A program made the translations under genes and the position numbers. From the NCBI RefSeq assembly GCF_021021415.1, contig NZ_JAINWJ010000001.1:186001-250000 (forward strand): 64,000 nt of DNA. The letters run 5' to 3'. Every line of letters starts with the position of its first letter. The first letter of the stretch is position 1. Below the pieces are notes generated by a model, which was given only the letters and a program-made list of their open reading frames with translations, was not told the DNA's origin and ran no database searches. This stretch comes from Martelella mediterranea (GTDB taxonomy: Bacteria > Pseudomonadota > Alphaproteobacteria > Rhizobiales > Rhizobiaceae). Positions 10,411 through 19,899 of the stretch are shown piece after piece.

Positions 10411-10437
10411 ATTTATTTACTGATTTTTACTAAAAAT
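10407..10437. promoter_or_regulatory. Pair of AT-rich palindromes before the second sugar operon
   Basis: GTAAA-TTTA-TTTAC (10407-10420) overlaps the lacI stop codon. ATTTTTA-C-TAAAAAT (10423-10437) is a perfect 15-base palindrome just after it. Both precede the binding-protein gene at 10526, with a possible -35 TTGTCA at 10442. They are the best candidates for LacI operators controlling 10526-16940. Confidence 0.5.
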
Positions 10438-10525
10438 TTTATTGTCAAGTTTTCCAAATTGTAGTTAGCTTCCTCCGGGGCGGCATGGAGAGCCGTCGGG
10501 CAATTTGTCCAAACGGGAGGAACCA

Positions 10526-11797
10526 ATGGATAAGCAGAAAGTGCTGGGCCGCATCACGGGTGTGGCTCTGTCGGGAGCATGTGTCTTCGGCGCGACCGCC
10601 GCCTTCGCGGGTGAGATCACCATCTGGTGCTGGGACCCCAATTTCAACGTCGCGATCATGAAGGAAGCGGGCGAGATCTACACCAAGTCTCACCCCGACA
10701 CGACCTTCAATGTCGTCGACTTCGCCAAGGCCGATGTCGAGCAGAAGCTGCAGACCGCTCTCGCCTCCGGCGCGACCAGCGCGCTGCCGGATATCGTGCT
10801 GATCGAGGATTACGGCGCGCAGAAATATCTCCAGTCCTTCCCCGGCGCGTTTGCGGCCATGGATGGCGTTGTCGATTACTCTGCCTTCGCGCCCTACAAG
10901 GTGCAGCTCATGACGGTCGACGGCAAGGTCTACGGCATGCCCTTCGACACCGGCGTCACCGGCATGTATTACCGCCGCGACTATCTGGAGGAAGCCGGCT
11001 TCAAACCGGAGGACATGCAGGACATCACCTGGGACCGGTTCATCGAGATCGGCAGGCAAGTCGAGGCCAAGACCGGCCACAAGATGACCACGCTCGACCT
11101 CAATGACGGCGGCATAACCCGAATCATGATGCAGTCGGCCGGAAGCTGGTATTTCGACGAAAACGGCGACCTCAATGTCCTCGACAACGCCGCGCTGAAG
11201 GCAGCCCTCGAAACCCAGGCGAAGATCGCCGAGGAAGGCCTGATCTATCCGGCGACCGGCTGGTCGGATTATGTCAACGCGTTCACCTCCGGCAATGTCG
11301 CCTCGGTCATCACCGGCGTCTGGATCACCGGCACCATCAAGGCGCAGGAAGACCAGTCCGGCAAATGGGGCGTCGCACCGATTCCCAAGCTCGACGGCGT
11401 CGAGGGCGCAGGCAACGCCTCCAACCTTGGCGGCTCGAGCTGGTATGTGCTCGACAGCTCCGACGTTAAGGACGAAGCGATCGATTTCCTCAACGAGATC
11501 TACGCCAAGGACACGGAATTCTACCAGAAGATCCTGATCGAGCGCGGCGCGGTCGGCTCGTTGCTCGCCGCGCGCGAGGGCGAAGCCTATCAGGAGGCCG
11601 ATCCGTTCTTCGGCGGCGAGAAGGTCTGGCAGAAATTCTCCGACTGGCTGAACCAGATTCCGGCGGTCGACTACGGCATCTTCACCAACGAGCTCGATGT
11701 CGCGGTCACCTCCAACCTGCAGTCGCTGATCGACGGCAAGCCGGTCGACGAGGTGCTGAAGGCGATCAACGATCAGGCCAAGTTCCAGATCCAGTAA
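10526..11797 (+). CDS. Extracellular sugar-binding protein, second CUT1 ABC transporter
   Basis: 423 aa from the ATG at 10526, preceded by CGGGAGG; the upstream TTG (10505) lacks a site. The N-terminus is a Sec signal peptide ending AAFAGE, and the mature domain begins EITIWCWDPNFNVAIMKEAGEIY, typical of family 1 solute-binding proteins. LPDIVLIEDYGAQKYLQSFPG and GKVYGMPFDTGVTGMYYRRDYL are the usual ligand-cleft segments. It supplies the permeases at 11885 and 12778. Its neighbour, a family 2 glycoside hydrolase, suggests that the ligand is a beta-linked oligosaccharide. Confidence 0.94.
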   Translation: MDKQKVLGRITGVALSGACVFGATAAFAGEITIWCWDPNFNVAIMKEAGEIYTKSHPDTTFNVVDFAKADVEQKLQTALASGATSALPDIVLIEDYGAQKYLQSFPGAFAAMDGVVDYSAFAPYKVQLMTVDGKVYGMPFDTGVTGMYYRRDYLEEAGFKPEDMQDITWDRFIEIGRQVEAKTGHKMTTLDLNDGGITRIMMQSAGSWYFDENGDLNVLDNAALKAALETQAKIAEEGLIYPATGWSDYVNAFTSGNVASVITGVWITGTIKAQEDQSGKWGVAPIPKLDGVEGAGNASNLGGSSWYVLDSSDVKDEAIDFLNEIYAKDTEFYQKILIERGAVGSLLAAREGEAYQEADPFFGGEKVWQKFSDWLNQIPAVDYGIFTNELDVAVTSNLQSLIDGKPVDEVLKAINDQAKFQIQ

Positions 11798-11806
11798 AGG
11801 CGCTTT

Positions 11807-11832
11807 GCCGGGGCGGGCCCGCCTGCCCCGGC
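11807..11832 (+). terminator. Hairpin between second binding-protein and permease genes
   Basis: GCCGGGGC (11807-11814) and GCCCCGGC (11825-11832) pair perfectly around a 10-base loop and are followed by TTT. The position after the binding-protein gene is the same as that of the hairpin at 4030 in the first sugar operon. Confidence 0.6.
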
Positions 11833-11884
11833 TTTCGCCATCACGATTGTTGGAAAGCCGGCCCGCCGGCAACTGGGACCGACC

Positions 11885-12781
11885 ATGGCTAATGCAAGAC
11901 CCGGCAATCTGAAGCGGTTTTACGACGTCAACGGCTGGCTGTTCGTGGCGCCGGCCCTCATTCTCGTCGCCGCCTTCATGTTCTATCCGATCATCCGCTC
12001 GCTGGTGCTGTCGTTCTATTCCGGCCGCGGCATGATGATGAATTTCGTCGGTTTCGGGAATATCGAGCGTCTCTGGTATGACGCCATTTTCTGGCAGGCG
12101 CTGACCAACACGCTGACCTTCCTTGTCATCCAGGTGCCGGTCATGATCGTGCTGGCGCTGATCCTCGCCAACGCGCTCAACAATCCGCGGCTCAGATTTT
12201 CCGGCCTGTTCCGCACCGCCATCTTCCTGCCCTGCGTATCCTCGCTGGTTGCCTATTCGATCCTGTTCAAGAGCATGTTCGCCACCGACGGCATCATCAA
12301 CAGCACGCTGATGGCGGTGGGGCTTGCCGACAGCCCGATCGAGTGGTTCACCGATCCGTTCTGGGCCAAGGTGCTGGTCATTCTCGCCATCACCTGGCGC
12401 TGGACCGGCTACAACATGATCTTCTATCTGGCCGCGCTGCAAAATATCGACAGGTCGATCTACGAGGCCGCCCGCATCGATGGCGTGCCCTCATGGCGGC
12501 GCTTCCTGCACATCACGATCCCGATGCTGAAGCCGGTGATCCTGTTCACCACGATCACCTCCACCATCGGCACGCTGCAGCTCTTCGACGAGGTCTACAA
12601 CCTGACCGAGGGCAAAGGCGGTCCGGCGAACGCGACGCTGACCCTGTCGCTCTATATCTACAACCTGACCTTCCGCTTCATGCCCAATTTCGGCTACGCG
12701 GCCACGGTCTCCTACGTCATCGTGCTGATCGTCGCGGTGCTCTCCTTCCTGCAATTCTACGCCGCGAGGGAACGCACATGA
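11885..12781 (+). CDS. Sugar ABC transporter permease, MalF/UgpA type
   Basis: 298 aa with six hydrophobic segments. The first is WLFVAPALILVAAFMFYPII, and the EAA loop IYEAARIDGVPSWRRFLHIT lies near residue 198, followed by IPMLKPVIL. It makes the inner-membrane pore with the product of 12778, whose start codon overlaps its stop by 4 bases. An 87-base gap containing the hairpin separates it from the binding-protein gene. Confidence 0.94.
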   Translation: MANARPGNLKRFYDVNGWLFVAPALILVAAFMFYPIIRSLVLSFYSGRGMMMNFVGFGNIERLWYDAIFWQALTNTLTFLVIQVPVMIVLALILANALNNPRLRFSGLFRTAIFLPCVSSLVAYSILFKSMFATDGIINSTLMAVGLADSPIEWFTDPFWAKVLVILAITWRWTGYNMIFYLAALQNIDRSIYEAARIDGVPSWRRFLHITIPMLKPVILFTTITSTIGTLQLFDEVYNLTEGKGGPANATLTLSLYIYNLTFRFMPNFGYAATVSYVIVLIVAVLSFLQFYAARERT

Positions 12782-13602
12782 CGAGCCGCCGCCTCATCCG
12801 CCTCGCCGCCGGTTCGCTGACCTATATCCTGCTCGGGCTTGCCGCCTTCATCTCGGTGTTCCCCTTCATCTGGATGGTGATCGGCGCGACCAACACCACC
12901 GCCGATATCGTCATCGGCAAGGTCACCTTCGGCAACGCGCTGACGACGAATATCAATGCCTTCGTCACGCAGGTCGACGTGCCGTTGATCATGTGGAACT
13001 CGATCAAGATCGCGGGCCTCGGCACCTTCCTCACGCTCACGGTCACCTCGCTTGCCGGCTATGGTTTCGAGATATTCCGCTCGAAGCTGCGCGACCGGGT
13101 CTATGCCATCGTGCTCTTGACGCTGATGGTGCCGTTTGCGGCGATCATGATCCCGCTGTTCATGATGACCGCCAAGGCCGGGCTGATCGACACCCATATC
13201 GCCATCATCCTGCCCTTCATCGCCTGGGCCTTCGTGATCTTCTATTTCCGCCAGGCCACCAAGGCCTTCCCGTCCGAACTGCGCGATGCCGCCAAGGTCG
13301 ACGGGCTGAAGGAGTGGCAAATCTTCCTGCATATCTATTTCCCGGTGATGCGCTCCACCTATGCGGCGGCCTTCGTCATCGTGTTCATGCTCTACTGGAA
13401 CAACTATCTGTGGCCGCTGATCGTGCTGCAATCGAACGAGACCAAGACGATCACGCTGGTCGTCTCCTCGCTCGCCTCCGCCTATTATCCCGATTACGGC
13501 ACGGTGATGATTGGCACGATCCTCGCCACCCTTCCCACGCTTCTCATCTTCTTCGCCATGCAACGCCAGTTCGTCCAGGGCATGCTCGGTTCCGTCAAAT
13601 AG
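12778..13602 (+). CDS. Sugar ABC transporter permease, MalG type
   Basis: 274 aa from the ATG in the ATGA overlap at 12778; the open frame extends far upstream inside the previous gene but only in a shadow frame. Six membrane segments are expected. The EAA loop reads LRDAAKVDGLKEWQIFLHIYF, so the first glutamate is aspartate, a conservative change. The tail MQRQFVQGMLGSVK is typical of MalG-type subunits. It is followed after 9 bases by the glycoside hydrolase gene. Confidence 0.94.
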   Translation: MTSRRLIRLAAGSLTYILLGLAAFISVFPFIWMVIGATNTTADIVIGKVTFGNALTTNINAFVTQVDVPLIMWNSIKIAGLGTFLTLTVTSLAGYGFEIFRSKLRDRVYAIVLLTLMVPFAAIMIPLFMMTAKAGLIDTHIAIILPFIAWAFVIFYFRQATKAFPSELRDAAKVDGLKEWQIFLHIYFPVMRSTYAAAFVIVFMLYWNNYLWPLIVLQSNETKTITLVVSSLASAYYPDYGTVMIGTILATLPTLLIFFAMQRQFVQGMLGSVK

Positions 13603-13611
13603 GTCATACAC

Positions 13612-15846
13612 ATGCGTAAAGTTCAGAATTTCAATGCCGGCTGGGTGTTCTCCGAAGGGTTCGACAATGCGGCGATCAGCACCCTGCGCGATGGCGAAAG
13701 CGTGCGCCTGCCGCATACCGCCGTCGAACTGCCCTTCAACTATTTCGACGAGAAGCGCTATCAGCGCGCTTTCACCTACCAGAAGGTTTTTGCCAACGAG
13801 CCCGGTTTCGCCGGCAAGCGGGTTTCGCTGGTCTTCGACGCGGCGATGGCCGACAGCGTCGTTTTCCTCAACGGCAAGGAAATCGCCGCCCACAAGGATG
13901 GCTATACCCCCTTCGAGGTCGAGATCGGCCCGCATCTGAAGGACGGCGACAATCTGCTGACGGTGAAGATCGACGGATCGGAGAACCCGGACATCCCGCC
14001 CTTCGGCAATGTCATCGACTATCTGACCTTTGCCGGCATCTATCGCGACGTCTGGCTGAAGATCACGACCCCGGTCGCGATCGACAACGTCAAGATCGAA
14101 ACGCCCGACGCGCTCGCCGACGCCAAGAGCGTGACCGCCGACGTGTTCCTGACCGACGAGACCACCGGCAGGCTCAGCGCGACGCTGAGCGACGCCGAGG
14201 GCAAAATGATCGCCGCCACCGAAGCTTCCGTTTCGGGCCGGCAGACGCGGCTTGCGCTTTCCGATCTGAAAGGCCTCCGGCTTTGGGATATCGATGACCC
14301 GGCGCTCTATACTCTCACCGTGACGCTCGAAACCGAGGCGGGCACGGACGATTTTTCCAACCGTTTCGGCTTCCGCACCGCGTCCTTCGCCAGCGATGGC
14401 TTCCGACTCAATGGCAGGCTCTTGAAACTGCGGGGCCTCAACCGCCACCAGAGCTGGCCGCATCTTGGCTACGCCATGGGCAGGCGCGGGCAGGAAAAGG
14501 ATGCCGATATCCTTAAATTCGAACTGGCCTGCAATATCGCCCGGACCTCGCATTATCCGCAGTCGAAATATTTCCTCGACCGCTGCGACGAGATCGGCCT
14601 GCTGGTTTTCGAGGAAATCCCGGGCTGGCAGCATATCGGCGGCGATGCATGGAAGCGGGAATCGGTCGAGAACGTCCGCCGGATGATCACCCGCGACTGG
14701 AACCATCCGTCGATCATCATCTGGGGCGTGCGCATCAACGAATCCGCCGACGACCACGATTTCTACGCCGAGACCAACCGGGTCGCCCGCGCACTCGACG
14801 CCACCCGCCAGACCGGCGGCGTGCGCTGCATCGAAAACAGCGAGATGCTGGAAGACGTCTATACCATGAACGACTTCGTCCTCGGCGACGAGGAACAGCC
14901 GGGCCGCAACCATGCGCGGATCTGCACCCGCGACCAGAGGCAGGTGACCGGGCTTTCGAAGACGGTGCCCTACATGATCACCGAATATAACGGCCACATG
15001 TATCCCACCAAGCGCTTCGACCAGGAAAGTCGGCAGGCCGAGCACGTCACCCGCCACCTGCAGATGCTGAACGCGGTCGCCGGCGACCCGACGATCGCGG
15101 GCAGCACGGGCTGGTGCATGTTCGACTACAACACCCACAGCGATTTCGGCTCCGGCGACCGGATCTGCTATCACGGCGTGATGGACATGTATCGCGAGCC
15201 GAAATTCGCGGCCTATGCCTATGCCTCGCAGGGCGATCCCGAGAATGGCGTGGTGCTTCAGCCGGTCACCTTCTGGGCGCGCGGCGAGCGCAACATCGGC
15301 GGCGTGCTGCCGCTGATCATCCTGACCAATTGCGACTATATCGAACTCACCGTCGGCGACAGCGCGCCCAAGCGGGTGGAGCCTGCACGTTCGACATACC
15401 CGCACCTCCCTCATCCGCCGGTCATTCTCGACAGCCACAATGTCTCCGCCGAAGAATTCGGCGATTGGGGCCGCCAGTGGTTCGACGGCACGCTGACGGG
15501 CTATATCGACGGAAAACCCGTCAGGACCATGAAGCTTGCCGGCAACCCCGTGCCGACGACGCTTGAGATCGCGCCGGATGCGACCGAATTGAGGGCGGGC
15601 GAAAAGGATTGCGTGCGGGTGATTCTGCGCGCGCTCGACCAGTGCGGCAACATCATGCCGTTCTTCGACGAGCCGGTCGCGCTTTCGCTCGATGGGCCCG
15701 GCCGCATCGTCGGGCCGGAGATCACGAGCTTCCGGGGCGGCACGGCGGGGCTTTATATCGAGGCGGGGGATGAGACCGGGACGCTGACGCTGTCGGTCCG
15801 CTGCGCCGCCTTTGCCGATGATACTATCGCCTTCACGATCAGCTGA
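13612..15846 (+). CDS. Glycoside hydrolase family 2 enzyme (beta-galactosidase/beta-glucuronidase type)
   Basis: 744 aa with the GH2 order: jelly-roll domain (residues about 1-155), immunoglobulin-like domain (to about 250), TIM barrel (about 255-540) and an extra C-terminal beta domain. LRGLNRHQSWPHLG opens the barrel. NHPSIIIWGVRINES gives the acid/base Glu377, and PYMITEYNGHMYP gives the candidate nucleophile Glu458. No signal peptide is present, so it cleaves an imported oligosaccharide in the cytoplasm. It sits inside the ABC operon between permease and ATPase genes, 8 bases before the ATPase. Whether it removes galactose, glucuronate or another residue cannot be told from sequence alone. 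Confidence 0.93.
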   Translation: MRKVQNFNAGWVFSEGFDNAAISTLRDGESVRLPHTAVELPFNYFDEKRYQRAFTYQKVFANEPGFAGKRVSLVFDAAMADSVVFLNGKEIAAHKDGYTPFEVEIGPHLKDGDNLLTVKIDGSENPDIPPFGNVIDYLTFAGIYRDVWLKITTPVAIDNVKIETPDALADAKSVTADVFLTDETTGRLSATLSDAEGKMIAATEASVSGRQTRLALSDLKGLRLWDIDDPALYTLTVTLETEAGTDDFSNRFGFRTASFASDGFRLNGRLLKLRGLNRHQSWPHLGYAMGRRGQEKDADILKFELACNIARTSHYPQSKYFLDRCDEIGLLVFEEIPGWQHIGGDAWKRESVENVRRMITRDWNHPSIIIWGVRINESADDHDFYAETNRVARALDATRQTGGVRCIENSEMLEDVYTMNDFVLGDEEQPGRNHARICTRDQRQVTGLSKTVPYMITEYNGHMYPTKRFDQESRQAEHVTRHLQMLNAVAGDPTIAGSTGWCMFDYNTHSDFGSGDRICYHGVMDMYREPKFAAYAYASQGDPENGVVLQPVTFWARGERNIGGVLPLIILTNCDYIELTVGDSAPKRVEPARSTYPHLPHPPVILDSHNVSAEEFGDWGRQWFDGTLTGYIDGKPVRTMKLAGNPVPTTLEIAPDATELRAGEKDCVRVILRALDQCGNIMPFFDEPVALSLDGPGRIVGPEITSFRGGTAGLYIEAGDETGTLTLSVRCAAFADDTIAFTIS

Positions 15847-15854
15847 GGTTTGCC

Positions 15855-16940
15855 ATGGCAGATGTTTCCCTCAACCAAATCCGCAAGTCCTTCGGCGCGA
15901 TCGAGGTCATCAAGGGCGTCGATCTCGACATAAGGTCCGGCGAGTTCGTGGTCTTTGTCGGTCCCTCCGGCTGCGGCAAGTCGACCCTGTTGCGGATGAT
16001 CGCGGGGCTTGAGGACATTACATCCGGCTCGCTGTCGATCGGCGGGACGGACATGACCGACGAGGACCCGGCAAAGCGCGGGATCGCCATGGTGTTCCAG
16101 ACCTATGCGCTCTACCCGCATATGACGGTGCGCGAGAATATGGGCTTCGCACTGCGCTTCGCCGGCATGAAAAAACAGGAGATCGAGACCCGGGTGATGG
16201 AAGCCGCCCGGATGCTGGAGCTCGAATCCTATCTCGACCGCAAACCGAAGGCGCTTTCGGGCGGCCAGCGACAGCGCGTCGCGATCGGCCGCGCCATCGT
16301 GCGCCACCCGGACGTGTTCCTGTTCGACGAGCCGCTCTCCAACCTTGATGCGGAGTTGCGCGTGCATATGCGCGCGGAGCTTTCCGCCCTTCACGACCGG
16401 CTGAAGACCACCATGGTCTATGTGACCCATGACCAGGTGGAGGCAATGACGCTTGCGGACCGGATCGTGGTGCTGCGCGCCGGCAAGGTTGAGCAGATCG
16501 GAACGCCGCTGGAGCTGTTCAACACCCCGGCCAACCTGTTCGTCGCGGGCTTCATCGGCTCGCCGGCGATGAATTTCCTGCCGGCAAGCGTTGTCGATGC
16601 CGATGAGGCCGGACTGAAGATCAGCCTCCTCGACGCCGAGACGCTCGATCTGGCGATCGCGGGGACGCGGCCGGCCGCCGGCGCCAGGGTAACGCTCGGC
16701 GTGCGCCCGCAGCACATCAGGCTGGCGGCGGAGGACCAGACGGGCTTCGAGATCGCCATCACCCTGGTCGAGGCGCTGGGAACGGAAACCGTGATCTACG
16801 GAGAAGCCGGAAACGGCGAGCGTGTGATGGCCGTGCTTGCCGGCCAGCACGCGCTCAAAACCGGCACCACCATCCGCGTCACCTTCGATGTCGCGGATGT
16901 TCATCTCTTCGATGAAACCGACCAGCGCATCGCGCGTTGA
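15855..16940 (+). CDS. Sugar ABC transporter ATP-binding protein, UgpC/MsmX type
   Basis: 361 aa with Walker [10 protein letters not shown] near residue 36, signature [14 protein letters not shown], Walker [13 protein letters not shown] and switch [15 protein letters not shown]. The TOBE domain occupies the last 120 residues (GVRPQHIRLA onward). It is very similar in plan to the ATPase at 5870 but has about 28 more residues. It ends the second sugar operon and is convergent with the minus-strand unit that begins 94 bases away. Confidence 0.95.
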   Translation: MADVSLNQIRKSFGAIEVIKGVDLDIRSGEFVVFVGPSGCGKSTLLRMIAGLEDITSGSLSIGGTDMTDEDPAKRGIAMVFQTYALYPHMTVRENMGFALRFAGMKKQEIETRVMEAARMLELESYLDRKPKALSGGQRQRVAIGRAIVRHPDVFLFDEPLSNLDAELRVHMRAELSALHDRLKTTMVYVTHDQVEAMTLADRIVVLRAGKVEQIGTPLELFNTPANLFVAGFIGSPAMNFLPASVVDADEAGLKISLLDAETLDLAIAGTRPAAGARVTLGVRPQHIRLAAEDQTGFEIAITLVEALGTETVIYGEAGNGERVMAVLAGQHALKTGTTIRVTFDVADVHLFDETDQRIAR

Positions 16941-17033
16941 CGCCATTAACCGGCGGTGGGGGTGGATGCGGCGACATGGCATCACCCTGCCACAGCGCGG
17001 CGAGACAGCCTCTTAGAATTCGGCCTCAGGCGG

Positions 17034-18389
17034 CTATCGCCCAAAACCCGGTCCGAACAACGAGCCGATGGCAATTGTGCCGTCTTCGATCAGCAGGTCG
17101 ATGCGATCGCCGCGCCGGCGGTAGAGGTCGGGATGGGCGGCGAGGAGGCGGGCCTTTTCGAGATCGTCATAACCCTGCAGACCGCCGCCGAAATGGTGGC
17201 CGTTGCGCTCCACATCGCGACAGCCGAGTGTTGCCGCCACGAGCGTATCCTGCTGCCAGCAAAGACCTGGTTGACAGGTCAAATCCTCGGCCGAGATGAA
17301 CAGGCGTTTTCCGTGCGCGCGGCCATCGACCATCCGGGCATAGTTCAAAAGCGCGCGCAACACGCCCTTGCAGCTCTTGATCGAGGTTCCCGACCAGCCA
17401 TGGGCAATCGCGGTGGCGAAGGCGTCGTCATGGTCGTCGCTCTCGTCGATGATCAGCGGAAAAGCGGAAAGCGTCGGCGTGATCTCAAGCGTCAGCGCGG
17501 TCTCGCGGGCGAAGGGCTGCTCGATGAAGGCGATAGCGCCGCGCAGTCGCGAAAGCCTGGGATCGCCCTGAAGGCTTTCGAGAAAGGTTGCGAAACGGTC
17601 GGGCAGATATTGCTCGTTGGCGTCGAGCGTGACGCGGTAATGGTCCATGCCATCGACAAGCGTCGCGATATGCGCCAACCGGTCAATATCGGCCTCCGGG
17701 TCGCCCTTCAACTTGATCTTGAAGGCGCGGATGCCGGTGGCGCGGATGATCGCTTCGAGGCTGACCGGCAGGCCGTCATCGGCCCTCTCCGGGTCCGCCT
17801 CGCTTTCGAAAATCGGCGCATCGAAGCCGACGGTCTGGCGCGGCGCAATCGCGGGAAGCGGCGTGACGCCGGAAAGCGCCCCTGTGATCGCGGCAGGCGA
17901 AATATCGGGAGCGCCAAGCGCGCTGACGCCGAACAGGTCGGCCTTTGCGGCCTGCGGAAAATTGAGGCCATGCGCGCGACAGACCGCGTCGATCAACGCC
18001 ATCTCGACAAGCGCCGGGCCGAAATGGGCGGCGAGCCTTGGCGTGCCCTCCGGCATGGCGGCCTCGACGTCCCGGCGCATGCGCGTTGTGGCGGCGGCGA
18101 TGGTTTCGGAGGCGATGTCTTCGGCTGACTGACAGGCAAGCGCGAGCGAGCGCTTCAGGTCGGCGACGGTGTCATCATTCGTCCGGCTGCCGCGCTTGTC
18201 GAACCAGCGCGGCACCATGAGCTGGGCCGCATGGCCCTCCGCGATCTGTCCATCGACTTCGACAGTTACCGAAACGAAGCCCTGATCGGTCTCGGTGACC
18301 ACGGTATTGCCGAAATGGAACGGCAGGCGGAACCGGACGGGCCGGGTGCGAAACGCAATCGCCTTGAGCGAAATCCGTGCGGCACTCAT
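17034..18389 (-). CDS. Enolase-superfamily (mandelate racemase/muconate lactonizing) enzyme
   Basis: 451 aa from the ATG at 18389, preceded by GGGAGGG; the open frame upstream is a shadow of the isomerase gene. The C-terminal barrel carries the superfamily acid-base residues: KIKLKGD (KxK), then metal ligands in VTLDANEQY, FIEQPF and IIDESDDHD, then SIKSCKG for the second base. The family abstracts a proton alpha to a carboxylate; here dehydration of a sugar acid is the likeliest reaction. The ATG overlaps the stop of the isomerase gene (ATGA), so it is the last gene of the long minus-strand sugar cluster. It is longer than most sugar-acid dehydratases (about 380-400 aa). Confidence 0.85.
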   Translation of the reverse strand: MSAARISLKAIAFRTRPVRFRLPFHFGNTVVTETDQGFVSVTVEVDGQIAEGHAAQLMVPRWFDKRGSRTNDDTVADLKRSLALACQSAEDIASETIAAATTRMRRDVEAAMPEGTPRLAAHFGPALVEMALIDAVCRAHGLNFPQAAKADLFGVSALGAPDISPAAITGALSGVTPLPAIAPRQTVGFDAPIFESEADPERADDGLPVSLEAIIRATGIRAFKIKLKGDPEADIDRLAHIATLVDGMDHYRVTLDANEQYLPDRFATFLESLQGDPRLSRLRGAIAFIEQPFARETALTLEITPTLSAFPLIIDESDDHDDAFATAIAHGWSGTSIKSCKGVLRALLNYARMVDGRAHGKRLFISAEDLTCQPGLCWQQDTLVAATLGCRDVERNGHHFGGGLQGYDDLEKARLLAAHPDLYRRRGDRIDLLIEDGTIAIGSLFGPGFGR

Positions 18390-19231
18390 GGCATCGCCCT
18401 CCCATGGGTTTGCAGATGGGCCCGCGTGGTGGCCGACGCGATGGCAAGCGTCACCTCCGCGCTGACGCAGGTGGTGAACGGCTCGACCGAAAGATCGCCG
18501 CCGTATCCGCTTGCTATGATCGCGGCAATGATGGCCGAAAAATCGTCGGCTCCTGTGCCCGGCGCGCCGCGATTGCTGTCGTTGAGATGCACATGGGCAA
18601 TCAGGCCGGTCGGCATCCATTTTTCGATCAGCGCGGGCACGCTTTCCTCCTCGGCAAGGGCCGCAGAGGAACAGTCGAGCATGGTCTTGAACGCCGGCGA
18701 TCCGACCATCTCGACAAGCCGGCGGGCATCCGCCAGCGTGTTGATGAACGGCGTCTGGTCGCGCGAGAGCGGCTCGATGCAATAGGTCAGGCCGGCATCG
18801 AGACAGGCGCTGGCGACGGGCGTAAACAGCTCCGCCGCATGGTCATAGGTCGCCGCATCCGGCGTGCCGGAAAGCGGGCGGCGCTGCTGGGGCGAGCCGT
18901 GGATGAGCACATGGCCGCCCAGCCCGGCGCAGATGTCGATGAGTTTCAGCAGGTAGTCCGTTGTCTCCCCGGCCGCCGCGGGATCGGTGATCGAAAGCGC
19001 CGGGGCGGAGGACAGCAGCCAGTGCAGGCCGGCAATCTCCATGCCCTCATCGGCCGCCGTCTGCCGCATCGCCCTCACCTGCCCGTCTGTAAGCGCGCGC
19101 GGATCAGCCGGAAAACTCTCGACCGCAAGCTCCAGCGCATCATAGCCGACGGCCTTGGCGAACCGGCATTGCGCCCGAAGATCGTGCCCCTGACGGCTCA
19201 GCAATTCATTGCAACTGACAAGGCGGGGCAT
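18386..19231 (-). CDS. Sugar phosphate isomerase/epimerase, xylose-isomerase-like TIM barrel
   Basis: 281 aa, starting at the ATG that shares one base with the TetR stop (TGATG). MPRLVSCNELLSRQGHDLRAQCRFAKAVGYDALEL is the typical opening strand and helix of AP_endonuc_2 barrels. Metal-ligand segments are YCIEPLSRDQTPF (Glu), TMLDCSSA (Asp), IAHVHLNDSNRGAPG (His/Asp) and GDLSVEPF (Glu). These enzymes isomerise or epimerise keto sugars using a divalent metal. It is translationally coupled to both neighbours. Confidence 0.88.
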   Translation of the reverse strand: MPRLVSCNELLSRQGHDLRAQCRFAKAVGYDALELAVESFPADPRALTDGQVRAMRQTAADEGMEIAGLHWLLSSAPALSITDPAAAGETTDYLLKLIDICAGLGGHVLIHGSPQQRRPLSGTPDAATYDHAAELFTPVASACLDAGLTYCIEPLSRDQTPFINTLADARRLVEMVGSPAFKTMLDCSSAALAEEESVPALIEKWMPTGLIAHVHLNDSNRGAPGTGADDFSAIIAAIIASGYGGDLSVEPFTTCVSAEVTLAIASATTRAHLQTHGRAMP

Positions 19232-19887
19232 CAACTCGCGTCTTTCTGCTTGAGCCAGCCGACGACGGCCTCCGTGGCGCGGCGGGCATGGGCGTTGAGG
19301 CCTTCTTCGCTGGCGTCGAAGCCGAAGACCTCGGCCAGCGTGAAGCGGTTGGAGACCGGGAAATAGCAGAGCGAGGCGATCATCAGATAGACGTCCACCG
19401 GCTCGGCCTTCCGCAGGAAAACGCCGTCTTTCCAACCCCTTTTGAGCACTTCCTCAAGCTTGATCAGAAGCTTCGACTGGATCTCGCGCCGGTCGCCGAT
19501 CTTGCCGACGGAGGAGCCCTGCCGCAGGTTCTCGGTGTTCAGCATGGTGATGAACCAGGGCCGCGTGCGGAAATGGGTCATGGTGAACATCACCAGCGCC
19601 CCGACCGCATCCTCCGGTGACAGCGCCTCGAGCGCCAGCTTCTCCTCGCCCGCGCGGATCTGCACATAGGCCTCGCGCAGCGCCGCCTTGTAGAGCTCGT
19701 CCTTGTCGCCGAAATAGTCGTAAAGCAGCGGTTTCGACAGGCCGGCCTCGGCGGCGATGCGGTCGACGCGGGCGCCGTCATAGCCGACGGAGGAAAACTC
19801 ATCGAGCGCCGCCTGGAGGATGGCCGCGCGCGAGGCCTCCGCATCGCGCGTTGCCCGTTTCGTCTTTACCGCTGTCCGCCTTGCCAC
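19231..19887 (-). CDS. TetR/AcrR-family transcriptional regulator
   Basis: 218 aa. The N-terminal domain has the TetR helix-turn-helix RVDRIAAEAGLSKPLLYDYFGDKDELYKAALRE, preceded by ASRAAILQAALDEFSSVGYDGA. The C-terminal ligand domain resembles the TetR_C_6/YcdC type. It lies 12 bases after the tctA-like stop and is coupled to the next isomerase gene, so it is part of the operon it probably controls. Related operator-like sequences lie at 23283-23296 and 26594-26617, the two likely promoters of the unit. Confidence 0.92.
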   Translation of the reverse strand: MARRTAVKTKRATRDAEASRAAILQAALDEFSSVGYDGARVDRIAAEAGLSKPLLYDYFGDKDELYKAALREAYVQIRAGEEKLALEALSPEDAVGALVMFTMTHFRTRPWFITMLNTENLRQGSSVGKIGDRREIQSKLLIKLEEVLKRGWKDGVFLRKAEPVDVYLMIASLCYFPVSNRFTLAEVFGFDASEEGLNAHARRATEAVVGWLKQKDAS

Positions 19888-19899
19888 GCCCGTTTCTCC

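Noticed and set aside
12757-15438. Open frame of 893 codons antisense to the second permease and GH2 genes
   Set aside because: High-GC genes commonly give long antisense frames. The plus strand carries well-formed GH2 and permease sequences, and the antisense product is rich in Asp, Arg, His and Gly without any domain.
16941-17033. Terminator between the convergent ATPase and enolase-superfamily genes
   Set aside because: Only weak, short inverted repeats were found in the 93-base gap, not enough to annotate.
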